A DNA stretch of 64,000 nt from Algoriphagus mannitolivorans DSM 15301. Its GTDB lineage: Bacteria > Bacteroidota > Bacteroidia > Cytophagales > Cyclobacteriaceae. Both the position numbers and the translations under genes were made by a program. Positions 52,598 to 61,514 of the stretch are shown here, piece after piece; the stretch's first letter is position 1, and each line of letters begins with the position of its first letter. The notes under the pieces were generated by a model, which had not been told where the DNA came from, made no database searches, and saw only the letters and a list, made by a program, of their open reading frames with translations. The stretch covers positions 1-64,000 of the forward strand of contig NZ_AUBV01000006.1 in assembly GCF_000429425.1 (NCBI RefSeq), given 5' to 3'.

Positions 52598-53692
52598 ATG
52601 AAAAAAATCATCCTTTGTTTCCTCATCTTTGGGCTGTTCTCGGCCAATTCTTTAAACCCAAGCTTAGGTATGAAGGAGGTTTTTAGGGATGATTTTAGAA
52701 TTGGTACTGCAGTAAACCTCGCTCAAGTCACCGGGCGTGAAAAGGGGGGCGACTCTTTGTTGAGCCTGCATTTTAATTCCCTTACGCCCGAAAATGGGTT
52801 AAAATGGGCGCTAGTCCAGCCTCAGGAAGGCAGATTTGATTTTGCCTTTGGAGATGCTTTTGTCCAGAAAGGGCAGGAAATCCAGGCCTTTTTGGTAGGG
52901 CATACCTTGGTTTGGCACCAGCAGACTCCAAAATGGGTTTTTGAAGACCTCGAGGGGAAGCCTGCATCTGCAGAATTGCTCAGAAGCCGGATGGAGCAGC
53001 ATATTCAGGAAGTCGTGGGAAGGTTTCAGGGAAAAATCCATGCCTGGGATGTGGTGAATGAGGCTTTTGAAGATAATGGTACCTGGAGGCAGACTCCTTG
53101 GAGAAGAATTTTGGGCCCAGATTATATTGAAATGGCTTTCAGAAAAGCCCATGAAGTGGATCCGAAGGCTAAGTTGCTATACAATGACTACAATGTCTGG
53201 AAGCCGGAGAAATTGGAAGCCATTTTGGCTATGATAAGGACCTTACAAAGTAAGGGAGTGAAAATCCATGGTGTCGGAATGCAGGGGCATTATAGACTCG
53301 ATACTCCCAGTATTGATCAGATTGAGAATGCCATTCTTAAAATCCATGAGTTGGGTTTGGAAGTCCATTTCACCGAACTGGATATCGATGTCTTACCTCG
53401 GCCTACAGATCAGGAAGGGGCAGATCTTTCCCTAAATTTCGCCCAATCCCCGGAATGGAATCCCTTTCCTCAAGGACTTCCAAAGGACATGGAGGAAAAA
53501 CTTGTCAGGCGATATGTTGAACTTTTCCAGCTTTTCAGAAACCATGCCGACAAGATCGAGAGAGTAACCTTTTGGGGCCTTTCTGACCAGACGAGCTGGT
53601 TGAATAACTGGCCAGTGCGTGGAAGGACGAATTACCCCTTGCTCTTTGACAGGAGTAAAAATCTGAAGCCGGGGTTTATGGACAAATTCTGA
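52598..53692 (+). CDS. endo-1,4-beta-xylanase, GH10
   Basis: 364 residues with a signal peptide (IILCFLIFGLFSANS). GH10 landmarks: LTPENGLKWALVQPQEGRFD, GHTLVWHQQTPKWVF, AWDVVNEAFEDNGTWRQTPW with the acid/base Glu, and VHFTELDIDVLPR with the nucleophile Glu. FWGLSDQTSWLNNWPVRG closes the barrel. It cleaves xylan internally. No carbohydrate-binding domain is present. It starts 35 bp after the preceding gene. Confidence 0.95.
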   Translation: MKKIILCFLIFGLFSANSLNPSLGMKEVFRDDFRIGTAVNLAQVTGREKGGDSLLSLHFNSLTPENGLKWALVQPQEGRFDFAFGDAFVQKGQEIQAFLVGHTLVWHQQTPKWVFEDLEGKPASAELLRSRMEQHIQEVVGRFQGKIHAWDVVNEAFEDNGTWRQTPWRRILGPDYIEMAFRKAHEVDPKAKLLYNDYNVWKPEKLEAILAMIRTLQSKGVKIHGVGMQGHYRLDTPSIDQIENAILKIHELGLEVHFTELDIDVLPRPTDQEGADLSLNFAQSPEWNPFPQGLPKDMEEKLVRRYVELFQLFRNHADKIERVTFWGLSDQTSWLNNWPVRGRTNYPLLFDRSKNLKPGFMDKF

Positions 53693-53697
53693 TCAGA

Positions 53698-53907
53698 TTA
53701 TTCTTCTTCCCGAAACTCCAAGATATCTCCTGGTTGACATTCCAAAGCCTTGCAGATGGCCTCCAAAGTAGAAAACCGGATTGCTTTTGCTTTCCCGGTT
53801 TTCAGAATGGATAAATTGGAGAGTGTGAGTTCAACTTTTTCAGAGAGCTCGTTGAGTGACATTTTTCTTTTGGCCATCATCACATCCAAATTCACAATTA
53901 TCGGCAT
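53698..53907 (-). CDS. small XRE-type HTH regulator (YozG-like)
   Basis: 69 residues. A single HTH: MMAKRKMSLNELSEKVELTL, then NLSILKTGKAKAIRFSTLEA and ICKALECQPGDILEF. This short Cro/XRE form is regularly encoded right after a DUF2975 membrane protein, as here with a 3-bp gap. It probably autoregulates the pair, with 54478-54498 as a possible operator. Confidence 0.92.
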   Translation of the reverse strand: MPIIVNLDVMMAKRKMSLNELSEKVELTLSNLSILKTGKAKAIRFSTLEAICKALECQPGDILEFREEE

Positions 53908-53910
53908 GGC

Positions 53911-54444
53911 TTAGACGGTAAGTTCGTTTTCGGATTGAATTTCTACCCCCTTTTTGAAGATTTTGGAAAGGACAAAAATTATCCCCGCCAAAAAAATAAA
54001 CTCAGTCACCTCAAAATTAATGGGTATGGCAATTTCGAATCTCCTTTCCAAAAATTGGGTGATATATAAATTGGTGACAAAGGCAGTTATTCCTGTTTGA
54101 AGTGCTGAATTGCCGAGTTTTGAAATCAACTGTACCACCTTCTCCTGAAAAGGATTGGTCAAAATCTGTGCGTCAAAAATCCGGATCACCAAATAGGCTA
54201 GGTAAGCTTTCAAGCCGTAGATGATCACGATCAAACTGCTTAAGCTTAAGTAATTTTTCAAGCTTAACAAATGTAACTCGCTGAGGTCTATCGTGCGGTA
54301 CAGGACTTGCCCATCTTGCACGGGAACAATCAGAGAAATGACAAAGGAGACAAGGATAGACCCTGTTTCTACGCTCAGTCCAATAAAGGCAATCCAAGCG
54401 AATACCTTCATGACACTAAATAGGGGTTCGGTTTTCTGTTCCAT
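53911..54444 (-). CDS. DUF2975 integral membrane protein
   Basis: 177 residues from ATG 54444 (a TTG at 54453 is in frame but weaker). Four membrane segments, including VFAWIAFIGLSVETGSILVS, NYLSLSSLIVIIYGLKAYLA and FIFLAGIIFVLSKIFKKG. The middle RIFDAQILTNPFQEKVVQLI is characteristic of DUF2975. Function unknown; its partner is the HTH protein immediately downstream. Confidence 0.9.
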   Translation of the reverse strand: MEQKTEPLFSVMKVFAWIAFIGLSVETGSILVSFVISLIVPVQDGQVLYRTIDLSELHLLSLKNYLSLSSLIVIIYGLKAYLAYLVIRIFDAQILTNPFQEKVVQLISKLGNSALQTGITAFVTNLYITQFLERRFEIAIPINFEVTEFIFLAGIIFVLSKIFKKGVEIQSENELTV

Positions 54445-54477
54445 AGGTTTCAATTATGAGGCTATATTACAATAAAA

Positions 54478-54498
54478 ATTTATTGATAAACAATAAAT
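54478..54498. promoter_or_regulatory. inverted repeat upstream of the DUF2975-HTH operon
   Basis: ATTTATTG and CAATAAAT are perfect inverted 8-mers around ATAAA, 34-54 bp before the ATG at 54444. Size and position fit an operator for the small HTH protein of the same operon. Confidence 0.45.
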
Positions 54499-54778
54499 AA
54501 TTAATTATTCTCAAAAAATAAATCTTATCCCTAGGCTAAGACTATCTTCTTGAACCAGACTGCTATCAGCTAAACAGACAGGTTTAATTCATTTAATTTT
54601 TTGTTATAGCTATTATTAGAAATAAAATTTTGTCTTTTGATTTAAAATCAACACAATCAGAATTTTATTTCACAAAGTCATTTTCGTGTCTGTGATCAAT
54701 CATAAGTTAAGCTGACTTTTGTCAGGTAAAAATCCTGCTCTGGTCCTGAATTTAGCATCATCAAAAACGCACAAACTG
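54499..54778. other. AT-rich divergent intergenic region
   Basis: Lies between the HTH/DUF2975 operon and the YceI operon. It must hold the promoter of the latter. GACTTTTG at about 54712 matches the Bacteroidota -7 box TANNTTTG in seven of eight positions, but no clear -33 TTG was found. Confidence 0.35.
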
Positions 54779-55354
54779 ATGATGAAACGATACGCAACAC
54801 TTTTAATCCCGGTAATTTTCTTCCTCTTTTTGGGGACTATCGAAGGATTCTCGCAAGCCAAATATCAACTGGCTCCCAACTCTCAGTTGAAGGTGGAAGG
54901 CGGTTCAACCTTGCATGACTGGCATATGGAAACCAAAACTGCCAAAGGTGAAGGCTTATTTGTAGTCGAAGCAGGTCAATTTAAGTCTGCAAAAAGTTTA
55001 ACAGTTCAATTTCAAGCTGAGACACTTAAAAGTGGAACCAAGGGATTGGATAACAATGCCTACAAGGCTCTGAATACCCAGCAATACAAGGAAATAAGAT
55101 TTGTTCTCAAGGAATTGACGGGCTCAGGCACATCTTTTATGGCAAAAGGTGACCTCACGATTGCAGGAGTAACCAAACCTGTAGGCTTTCCTGTGAAGCT
55201 TACTTCCGCAGGGGACAAGTTTACCTTCGAAGGAAGCCTGGATACCAAACTGACAGCATTTTCCATCACCCCTCCCACAGCTCTGATGGGGACTGTGAAG
55301 ACCGATGATGAGGTAAAGCTCTCTTTTAAAACAACATTTCAACCTACCCTTTAA
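54779..55354 (+). CDS. YceI-family periplasmic protein
   Basis: 191 residues from ATG 54779, followed by a second ATG and a signal peptide (LLIPVIFFLFLGTIEGFSQ). YceI lipocalin-like features: QLKVEGGSTLHDWHMETKTA, AKSLTVQFQAETLKSGTKGL, KALNTQQYKEIRFVLKELTG and FMAKGDLTIAGVTKPVGFPV. The fold binds isoprenoid or fatty amide ligands. It heads a three-gene operon with a barrel and a second YceI-like protein at 12-bp spacings. Confidence 0.92.
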   Translation: MMKRYATLLIPVIFFLFLGTIEGFSQAKYQLAPNSQLKVEGGSTLHDWHMETKTAKGEGLFVVEAGQFKSAKSLTVQFQAETLKSGTKGLDNNAYKALNTQQYKEIRFVLKELTGSGTSFMAKGDLTIAGVTKPVGFPVKLTSAGDKFTFEGSLDTKLTAFSITPPTALMGTVKTDDEVKLSFKTTFQPTL

Positions 55355-55366
55355 TCTATATTTATT

Positions 55367-56656
55367 ATGAAAAAGTACTTAATCGCCGCAGTTTTGGCTG
55401 CTGGATGCACCGCTGCGGCCTTTTCCCAAGGCTTGCAAAGAGATGTACAGTATTGGAGACCCTATGATCAGAGAGGGGTAAATGTCTTTGAAACATCCAA
55501 ATTGGATACAGTGCCTTTCGAAGGAGTTAAGGTCAGAGTTGGGGGCAGCTTTACCCAACAATTCCAAAACTTGCGTCATGAAAACACCGCTTCAGCCGTG
55601 CTGAATACCAATGGTGTCAATCTTAATCAGTTGATAGACATTGGGTTTGGTTCGAATCTGGCGACTGCCAACCTCAACATCGATGTGGAATTGATGGATG
55701 GTGTAAGATTGAACTTGATTACTTACCTGTCCTCAAGACACCACCCAGAATCTTGGGTAAAAGGCGGTTACTTACAGCTTGATAAGCTTCCGTTTCTCGG
55801 AAACCCTGATTGGTTTGCTAAATACCTGACTTTGAGAATAGGGCATATGGAAGTCAACTACGGGGACTCCCACTTCCGAAGAACAGACAACGGGAATGCT
55901 ATCTATAATCCTTTTGTAGGAAACTATATCATGGATGCATTTGCCACAGAAGTAGGTGGAGATCTGACTTTCCAAAATAATGGCTTCCTTCTTATGGGAG
56001 GGATGACCGGAGGTGAAATCCAAGGTGGAGTTACCAACCCGGACAAAAGAAAGGTCAGCTTGATCGGTAAAGTCGGTTATGACAAGCAATTGAATGAGGA
56101 TTTTCGATTGAGAGTAACAGGCTCTATTTACACCACTTCCGGATCTAGCAGAAACACCCTTTTCGGTGGCGACCGGGCAGGTTCCAGATATTACCTAGTG
56201 ATGGAAAATACCCTTGCTTCTACTTCAGGCAATTTCACCTCAGGCCGTATCAATCCAGGACAGACCGATAATATCACCGCCTTGGTGTTCAATCCTTTCA
56301 TCAAATACAAAGGCTTGGAGCTGTTTGGTAACATTGAACAAACCAAAGGAAAGGCAGCAAACGAAAATGCTGACCGTACCTGGAATCAAGTAGGATTTGA
56401 TGCAGTATATCGATTTGGAAGTATGGAGAGATTCTACTTTGCAGGTAGATATAACAAGGTAGATGGAACTTTGGCAGGAAGTGGATTGGATATTTCCATC
56501 GATCGGGTGCAGATAGGCGGAGGCTGGTTTATTTCCAAAAATATCTTAGCCAAGCTTGAGTATGTTTCTCAGAATTATAAAGGATTTGCAGCCACAGATA
56601 TCCGAAATGGCGGTAAGTTCAATGGATTGATGCTTGAAGGTGTCATTGGATTCTAA
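55367..56656 (+). CDS. outer membrane porin-like protein, unknown
   Basis: 429 residues with a signal peptide (MKKYLIAAVLAAGCTAAAFS). The rest is a repeated pattern of amphipathic strands: GVKVRVGGSFTQQFQNLR, LRIGHMEVNYGDSHFRRTD, GYDKQLNEDFRLRVTGSIYT, MERFYFAGRYNKVDG and a C-terminal LMLEGVIGF, typical of a 14-18 stranded barrel. No name is recognised. Flanking by two YceI-type lipid-binding genes suggests a joint role in an apolar ligand, which is inference. Confidence 0.8.
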   Translation: MKKYLIAAVLAAGCTAAAFSQGLQRDVQYWRPYDQRGVNVFETSKLDTVPFEGVKVRVGGSFTQQFQNLRHENTASAVLNTNGVNLNQLIDIGFGSNLATANLNIDVELMDGVRLNLITYLSSRHHPESWVKGGYLQLDKLPFLGNPDWFAKYLTLRIGHMEVNYGDSHFRRTDNGNAIYNPFVGNYIMDAFATEVGGDLTFQNNGFLLMGGMTGGEIQGGVTNPDKRKVSLIGKVGYDKQLNEDFRLRVTGSIYTTSGSSRNTLFGGDRAGSRYYLVMENTLASTSGNFTSGRINPGQTDNITALVFNPFIKYKGLELFGNIEQTKGKAANENADRTWNQVGFDAVYRFGSMERFYFAGRYNKVDGTLAGSGLDISIDRVQIGGGWFISKNILAKLEYVSQNYKGFAATDIRNGGKFNGLMLEGVIGF

Positions 56657-56668
56657 TCACCCATTGCT

Positions 56669-57196
56669 GTGAAAACCCTGATCCTATTCCTCAGCTTGAT
56701 TTACTCTTCTGCTTTTTGGCAGGAGAGTAAGCAGCTGATTATCATCGAGCAAAAAGTGCAAGTGAAAGGATACACCTCCCTGGGGAAGTTCAACTGCGGA
56801 TTTCAAAAGGTAGGACAGGCAGACACACTCAACATTAATTCCTCCCAATCTCAGAAAATCATCCAGTTTCAGATCCCTGTCAAAAATTTCTCCTGCGGAA
56901 ATTTTCTCTTAAACAGTGATTTTCGATCCACCCTGAAGGCTGATCAATATCCCTATGCTTATGTTTCGGTCAAAAATCTAAGAGAAAAATCGGGAAGGGT
57001 GTTTTGCCATTTGACCGTCGATCTAGTAGGGAAAAAGCTTGACTTTCCTGATTTGATGCTTGAAAAAGTATCCAATGGATTGAGCGGAAAATTGATCCTG
57101 AACTTTCAAATGCTGGATTTATCTCCACCGAGCAAAATGGGCGGACTGGTAAAAGTCGAGGATCAATTAGATTTGGAGCTTCTACTAGGAACCTGA
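56669..57196 (+). CDS. second YceI-like protein
   Basis: 175 residues, starting at GTG 56669 with a signal-like segment (KTLILFLSLIYSSAFWQ). The core QVKGYTSLGKFNCGFQKV, FQIPVKNFSCGNFLLNSDFR, LKADQYPYAYVSVKNLRE and CHLTVDLVGKKLDFPDLML follows the YceI lipocalin pattern in a more diverged form with four Cys. It ends the operon before a terminator at 57206. Confidence 0.82.
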   Translation: MKTLILFLSLIYSSAFWQESKQLIIIEQKVQVKGYTSLGKFNCGFQKVGQADTLNINSSQSQKIIQFQIPVKNFSCGNFLLNSDFRSTLKADQYPYAYVSVKNLREKSGRVFCHLTVDLVGKKLDFPDLMLEKVSNGLSGKLILNFQMLDLSPPSKMGGLVKVEDQLDLELLLGT

Positions 57197-57205
57197 ATAG
57201 GAATC

Positions 57206-57235
57206 AAAACCCTGATTATTTCAGGGTTTTTTGTT
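57206..57235 (+). terminator. intrinsic terminator of the YceI operon
   Basis: AAAACCCTGA and TCAGGGTTTT form a 10-bp stem followed by T residues. Confidence 0.88.
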
Positions 57236-57284
57236 TAAAAAGGATTGAGAAAAGTCAATCACTACTTATAGTCCCAGAAGTAGA

Positions 57285-57551
57285 TTAAGAGAAGTTTTTC
57301 TTTTCGATAAAAGTTACCGGCACAAACTTCTCATTAGGAGCTCCGATGTAATAGACTTTCCAGTTTGGATCATGCTGAGCAAGTAATTCGGACAGACAGT
57401 CAGCCCGATGGCCCTGAGGATTCTGACAATCGTCCCAGTAAAAAAGCTCGACTTTATAGTGGAGATTTTTCTTTTGGTTATTGACGGTGACTTCGATATG
57501 GATGTCGTGTCGGCCTTCTTCCTGAGGTATGGGTATAGCGATATAGCTCAT
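57285..57551 (-). CDS. small conserved-looking hypothetical protein
   Basis: 88 residues, no signal. The sequence is protein-like, with HDIHIEVTVNNQKKNLHYKV, ELFYWDDCQNPQGHRADCLS and WKVYYIGAPNEKFVPVTFIE, and looks like a small beta protein with two Cys. No family recognised. ATG at 57551. It stands alone between a terminator and the heme-protein pair. Confidence 0.65.
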   Translation of the reverse strand: MSYIAIPIPQEEGRHDIHIEVTVNNQKKNLHYKVELFYWDDCQNPQGHRADCLSELLAQHDPNWKVYYIGAPNEKFVPVTFIEKKNFS

Positions 57552-57737
57552 AGCAGTTTATTTTTTGATAAATGACTTCAGGAAGTATGCCAGGAAAAAA
57601 ACCTTAATATCAGCTTTATGAGCTGATTTTGAAGGTTTTAGATGAAGGGTTTTCGGGCAAAAATGTTCGCCTTGGGACAAAAGCTCAAAAAAATAGCGCA
57701 GGGACACTGCGCTATCCAATCAAAATTTTGGGAGGAA

Positions 57738-58214
57738 TCAGAGTTCAGAATCATCCTCCTCAGCAATGATATCCATGGTAGCTTCTGCCCATTCCATAAT
57801 TTTTTGGCGCTGAGCGGCATCAAGTTTAGCATCAGAATGCAACACAGTATAGATCGGCATTGGCATATGTTCTTCTTCCACTTCGGAGTAGATATCGTCC
57901 AAAATGGCCAATTTGCCCATCATGTCATAGTCATTCCAATTAGAAAAATTGACCTCTTCTCTAGCTTCCCGGATATCTTTGGCCACCAACCAAGAGGAAG
58001 GGGCCACATAGGCATACCAAGGATACCGGGTAGTATTGCTATGGCAATCGTAGCAGGATTTTTTGATCAAGGAGGCGACTTCGTCAGAAACGATTCCCGA
58101 TCCGATGAGATCTCCGGGATTATCAGTCTTTACTTCTGGCAAATCATTGGGAACTAACTGAATAACCAAGAAGAGGATTCCTACTCCCCCAAGTAAATAT
58201 TGCCAAGTCTTCAT
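57738..58214 (-). CDS. heme-binding domain protein
   Basis: 158 residues from ATG 58214, two bases after the preceding stop. An N-terminal membrane anchor (YLLGGVGILFLVIQLVPNDL) precedes a Haem_bd domain with SCYDCHSNTTRYPWYAYVAP and FSNWNDYDMMGKLAILDDI. EEEHMPMPIYTVLH supplies a Met ligand. Such proteins are one-heme periplasmic electron carriers. Paired with the small cytochrome just upstream. Confidence 0.92.
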   Translation of the reverse strand: MKTWQYLLGGVGILFLVIQLVPNDLPEVKTDNPGDLIGSGIVSDEVASLIKKSCYDCHSNTTRYPWYAYVAPSSWLVAKDIREAREEVNFSNWNDYDMMGKLAILDDIYSEVEEEHMPMPIYTVLHSDAKLDAAQRQKIMEWAEATMDIIAEEDDSEL

Positions 58215-58216
58215 AC

Positions 58217-58606
58217 TTATTTTTTCTTTTTTCCTGTGCTCCATTCCTTCAGTGTATTCACTTCAGCTTCTGTCAGTTTTTTATCAGGATTAGACGCCAA
58301 AAATCTTTCAGGAGGCATAGAGCCTTCGTCGAGGACTTCTGTGATTTTGCCCATGGTCGCCAGGGCTTTTGATTTTTTGGCATCTTCCAAAGCATCCCAA
58401 TCCAATTTAGCCTTTCCTTTTTCATTTTTGGATTCTGCATTGTGGCAGCCGTAGCATTTTTGCTGGACGATGGCCTTGACTTCACTGGGTAGGGCAGGAG
58501 TCTCGGGATGCAAGGTGATAAGAGTGTCAGCTTCTGGTTTGGGGTTTGCTTGTAGGAATAGCATTCCTACTAGTGCTGCAATGGGAAGGAAAGATAATTT
58601 TTTCAT
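58217..58606 (-). CDS. small heme-binding cytochrome c-like protein
   Basis: 129 residues with a signal peptide (LSFLPIAALVGMLFLQANP). Heme motif KCYGCHNAES at about residue 51 and a distal Met in EGSMPPERFLASNP, then EVNTLKEW. It resembles the Haem_bd-type partner proteins and ends two bases before the next gene's start, so both are co-translated. Confidence 0.9.
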   Translation of the reverse strand: MKKLSFLPIAALVGMLFLQANPKPEADTLITLHPETPALPSEVKAIVQQKCYGCHNAESKNEKGKAKLDWDALEDAKKSKALATMGKITEVLDEGSMPPERFLASNPDKKLTEAEVNTLKEWSTGKKKK

Positions 58607-58909
58607 AGGTGCATAAAAGGCTTTGTAAAATAAATTACTGTGAAAGTTTTAATTCAGCCAATTTTATTGGTTGAAATACTACTAGAAATATACTGATTCG
58701 CAAATGATTGGTTACATACCCAGATCCTAGTCCTATGGTTAGAATAGATGAATGGGGTCATATCAAGGGATGAATTCGTACATTTTCTCGACTAAATGAC
58801 CGAAAAAAACTGGGTCATACCGGTTCATAAATCCTATTCGGGGAAGAATTGCCTTTAAAAAGAAGGAAAACACTTAGGGATTTAGCGTGTTTTTTAGAAA
58901 ACAATTGAC
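58607..58909. other. divergent intergenic region, no clear element
   Basis: AT-rich, with no frame, hairpin or repeat I can support. Promoters for both flanking genes must be here. Confidence 0.4.
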
Positions 58910-59623
58910 ATGAAACGGATTTTAATGCTTCTGATTTGGGGATTTTCTTTAGCACTTCCAAGTTTGGGTCAAAAGAAAGACTCATCCTATTCCTATAAGT
59001 CTCCCAGTTACGATGGCATTGGAAAGGTGTACATGGGAAGGGAAATTTCCTTTGTGATGGGTTTTGAAGGCATGTCCTGGCTGGAGCGACGCAGCCGCGA
59101 ACAGGAGGAAAGCGTGTCCTTGGCCATAAAAAATCTTCCGGTTACTCCTTCTAGCATTGTTGCAGACATCGGAGCAGGCTCGGGATATTATACGTTCAAA
59201 ATTGCTCCCAAAGTACCTCAGGGAAAGGTTTACGCGGTGGACATTCAGGAAGCGGCAGTTAATTATTTGAAATCCAAATCGAAGGAATTGGGGTTTTCGA
59301 ATGTGATCCCTGTGATGGGCTCTGAAAAGTCCCCCAATCTCCCGGAAAATTCCATAGATCTCGCCATCATGGTGGATGTGTATCATGAGCTCGAATTCCC
59401 AGTGGAAATGCTGGAGGCTATCCGCAAATCACTCAAGTCGGGAGGGAAGCTATTGCTGATCGAATACCGAGGCGAGGATCCAGAAGTGGCCATCAAACCG
59501 CTACACAAAATGACTGTCAAGCAGGCTGAAAAAGAACTGTCTGCAAGCGGATTCAAACTAGTCGATAATGGGAAGTTTATGAAAATCCAGCATTTTCTGG
59601 TTTTTGAGAAAAATGTAGATTGA
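58910..59623 (+). CDS. class I SAM-dependent methyltransferase with signal peptide
   Basis: 237 residues. The N-terminus is a typical signal peptide (MKRILMLLIWGFSLALPSLG, then QKK). The methyltransferase fold is complete: motif I VADIGAGSGYYTFKIAPKV, then GKVYAVDIQEAAVNYLKSK, IDLAIMVDVYHELEFPVEML and KSGGKLLLIEYRGEDPE. Export is odd because S-adenosylmethionine is cytoplasmic. It may be a mis-called or repurposed enzyme, or one that binds another ligand. Substrate unknown. Confidence 0.88.
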   Translation: MKRILMLLIWGFSLALPSLGQKKDSSYSYKSPSYDGIGKVYMGREISFVMGFEGMSWLERRSREQEESVSLAIKNLPVTPSSIVADIGAGSGYYTFKIAPKVPQGKVYAVDIQEAAVNYLKSKSKELGFSNVIPVMGSEKSPNLPENSIDLAIMVDVYHELEFPVEMLEAIRKSLKSGGKLLLIEYRGEDPEVAIKPLHKMTVKQAEKELSASGFKLVDNGKFMKIQHFLVFEKNVD

Positions 59624-59648
59624 AAATTGACAGCCTCTTTAGCATCAA

Positions 59649-59683
59649 AAAGCCCTGCCGAAGATTTAATTCGGCAGGGCTTT
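59649..59683. terminator. bidirectional terminator between convergent genes
   Basis: AAAGCCCTGCCGAA and TTCGGCAGGGCTTT form a perfect 14-bp stem between the plus-strand methyltransferase and the minus-strand hydrolase. Confidence 0.88.
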
Positions 59684-59686
59684 CTA

Positions 59687-60616
59687 TTATTTTTTGATCA
59701 AAAACTGGTTGACGTCCAGCCAATGGATAAAGGCATCAAACCATCGGTTACTTGTCCGATTGGGATTCCCAAGTCCAAAGCCATGGCCGCCATTTTGGTA
59801 GAGGTGAAACTCTACCGGTCTGCCTGCTTTGTACCAAGACTCAATGATTCCGGATTGTCCGTTGTACAAAAAGTCATCCGTGGCAATCACATTAAACATC
59901 GGTGGGGCATCTGCAGGAACTTCCACCGGGCCCATGCCACCATAGATTGGACCAATAAAGGCCAGTTTCATGGTTTTGGAATTCAAGGTGGAATGCATGG
60001 TCAATCCTGCCCCGGCAGAAAAGCCAATCATGCCGATTCGATTGATGTCTACTCCCCATTCCTGAGCCCGATTGACGATCATGGCATAGGCAGCTTCTGC
60101 ATCTTCCAATTGATTGGAAAGGTCACGCTGAGGAGGACGTGGAGCTGGAGTACCGGATTCGGTTGCTGCAGTAGGTGCCGGCGCAGTACGGGGACGGTTC
60201 ATCCAAGTGGAAAAGTCCTCGAGTGCAGGCGGAGTTGGATTTAATCGGTACTTCAGGACAAATGCAGCGATGCCTTGCTTGGCTAAAGCTTCAGCCACTT
60301 CCCAGCCTTCATTTCCCATAGATAGCCAGCTAAAGCCACCTCCTGGAGCTACGATCACCGCGGCTCCATTGGCTTTCCCGGGTTCAGGTAGGAAAGGAGT
60401 CAAGGTCGCCGTAGAGATATTCCGTGCCATGGGATCACCCCACTGCCGAAACCAGGTTTCTGGTGCCGGTTGATTGTCAACCCCGCCTGTATTCAGAAGG
60501 ATGGCATTGGGTTCAGCAGGGTTTTCGAGGGGGTAAATGGTGCCGTCTTGGGCGAATGCGGGAATGGAAAATGCCAGACAAAAGGCGATCAAGCCTGATG
60601 GGATCAGTTTGTTCAT
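59687..60616 (-). CDS. secreted alpha/beta hydrolase (BD-FAE/esterase-like)
   Basis: 309 residues from ATG 60616, which opens a signal peptide (GLIAFCLAFSIPAFAQ); the frame upstream to 60688 is not likely used. AAVIVAPGGGFSWLSMGNEG gives the oxyanion-hole HGGG-like region, GMIGFSAGAGLTMHS the nucleophile Ser, ATDDFLYNG the Asp and NGGHGFGLGNP the His. A Pro/Thr-rich insert lies at about 125-150. Relatives are acetyl xylan or other sugar esterases, consistent with the xylanase at 52.6 kb, but the substrate is not shown. Confidence 0.9.
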   Translation of the reverse strand: MNKLIPSGLIAFCLAFSIPAFAQDGTIYPLENPAEPNAILLNTGGVDNQPAPETWFRQWGDPMARNISTATLTPFLPEPGKANGAAVIVAPGGGFSWLSMGNEGWEVAEALAKQGIAAFVLKYRLNPTPPALEDFSTWMNRPRTAPAPTAATESGTPAPRPPQRDLSNQLEDAEAAYAMIVNRAQEWGVDINRIGMIGFSAGAGLTMHSTLNSKTMKLAFIGPIYGGMGPVEVPADAPPMFNVIATDDFLYNGQSGIIESWYKAGRPVEFHLYQNGGHGFGLGNPNRTSNRWFDAFIHWLDVNQFLIKK

Positions 60617-61514
60617 AGGGTTAGGTTTTTGGGGTTTGAAAGGAGTAAGATATTGGTTTTCTGTGGGAAAAGTCAGAGGGCTCACCAAATAGATTTTTTG
60701 CCGGGATATCTTTTAAAGAGCTGGAATAATACATCGTCCGTCCTGATGGGACTTTGGTCAATTGGGTGGTGATCCATGAAAACCAGAGGTCGAAACCTCT
60801 GGCAAGGTGATGGGCCGTCCCTACGGGACTGAAAAGAATAAATGCCGCAGGTATGAGCGATTTCCTAGCCAGCTATGGTTAGGGAGCGGCGGTTGGTCAG
60901 CGAAGTCGAACCAAGTCGAACTATTAATGGCTGGTATAATAGAATAAGCATCAGTTTTCCAAAAATGCCTTTAGGAATGGCTGATATTATCCTGAAAACA
61001 AAGCCAGAAATTAGTAAAATCAAGATTTGAATTTCTAGCGAATCAATAATTCGTTTGGATAGTCGAGCGTAGTTTCAAACTACGCATAGGCAAGCGTCAA
61101 ACTACGCTCAGGGAGGGAATTGCAAATTCCTTAAAATAGAAGAGCAGAGCTGACATCTCCGTTTAGAGTCCAACAGTAATTTTGTAATCAGGTTAGAAAC
61201 TAGTAGTCTAAATTAAGAGGAACCTTTGCTTATTCAACCTCTGATTCTAACCTCAGAAAGTGAACCCCACACCTTTGAAGTTTTTGCAAAATTTGCAATA
61301 TCTAATGTAACTGATGTTTAATAAGTAAGAATCAATACATCCATTAGAAAATTGGAATCAGTTGAAGTGTTTATCAATAATATTAAAAAGTTATTTAGTC
61401 AGTTAAATTTCTCAACACGTATTTTCTAATGATACCTTTTTGTTGTCATTTAAAAAACAACAGGGATTGCTGAAAACCTGAGAAAGAGTAGGTAAAACTA
61501 AATGAATTATTTTT
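60617..61514. repeat. REP-rich noncoding stretch
   Basis: Contains CCAGAGGT-CGAA-ACCTCTGG (60783-60802), CCGTCCCTACGGGAC-type units (about 60815-60830), GCGTAGTTT-C-AAACTACGC (61067-61085) with a further copy to 61106, and GGAATT-GCA-AATTCC (61116-61130). No gene visible; the last 300 bp are plain AT-rich DNA before the orphan gene. Confidence 0.6.
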
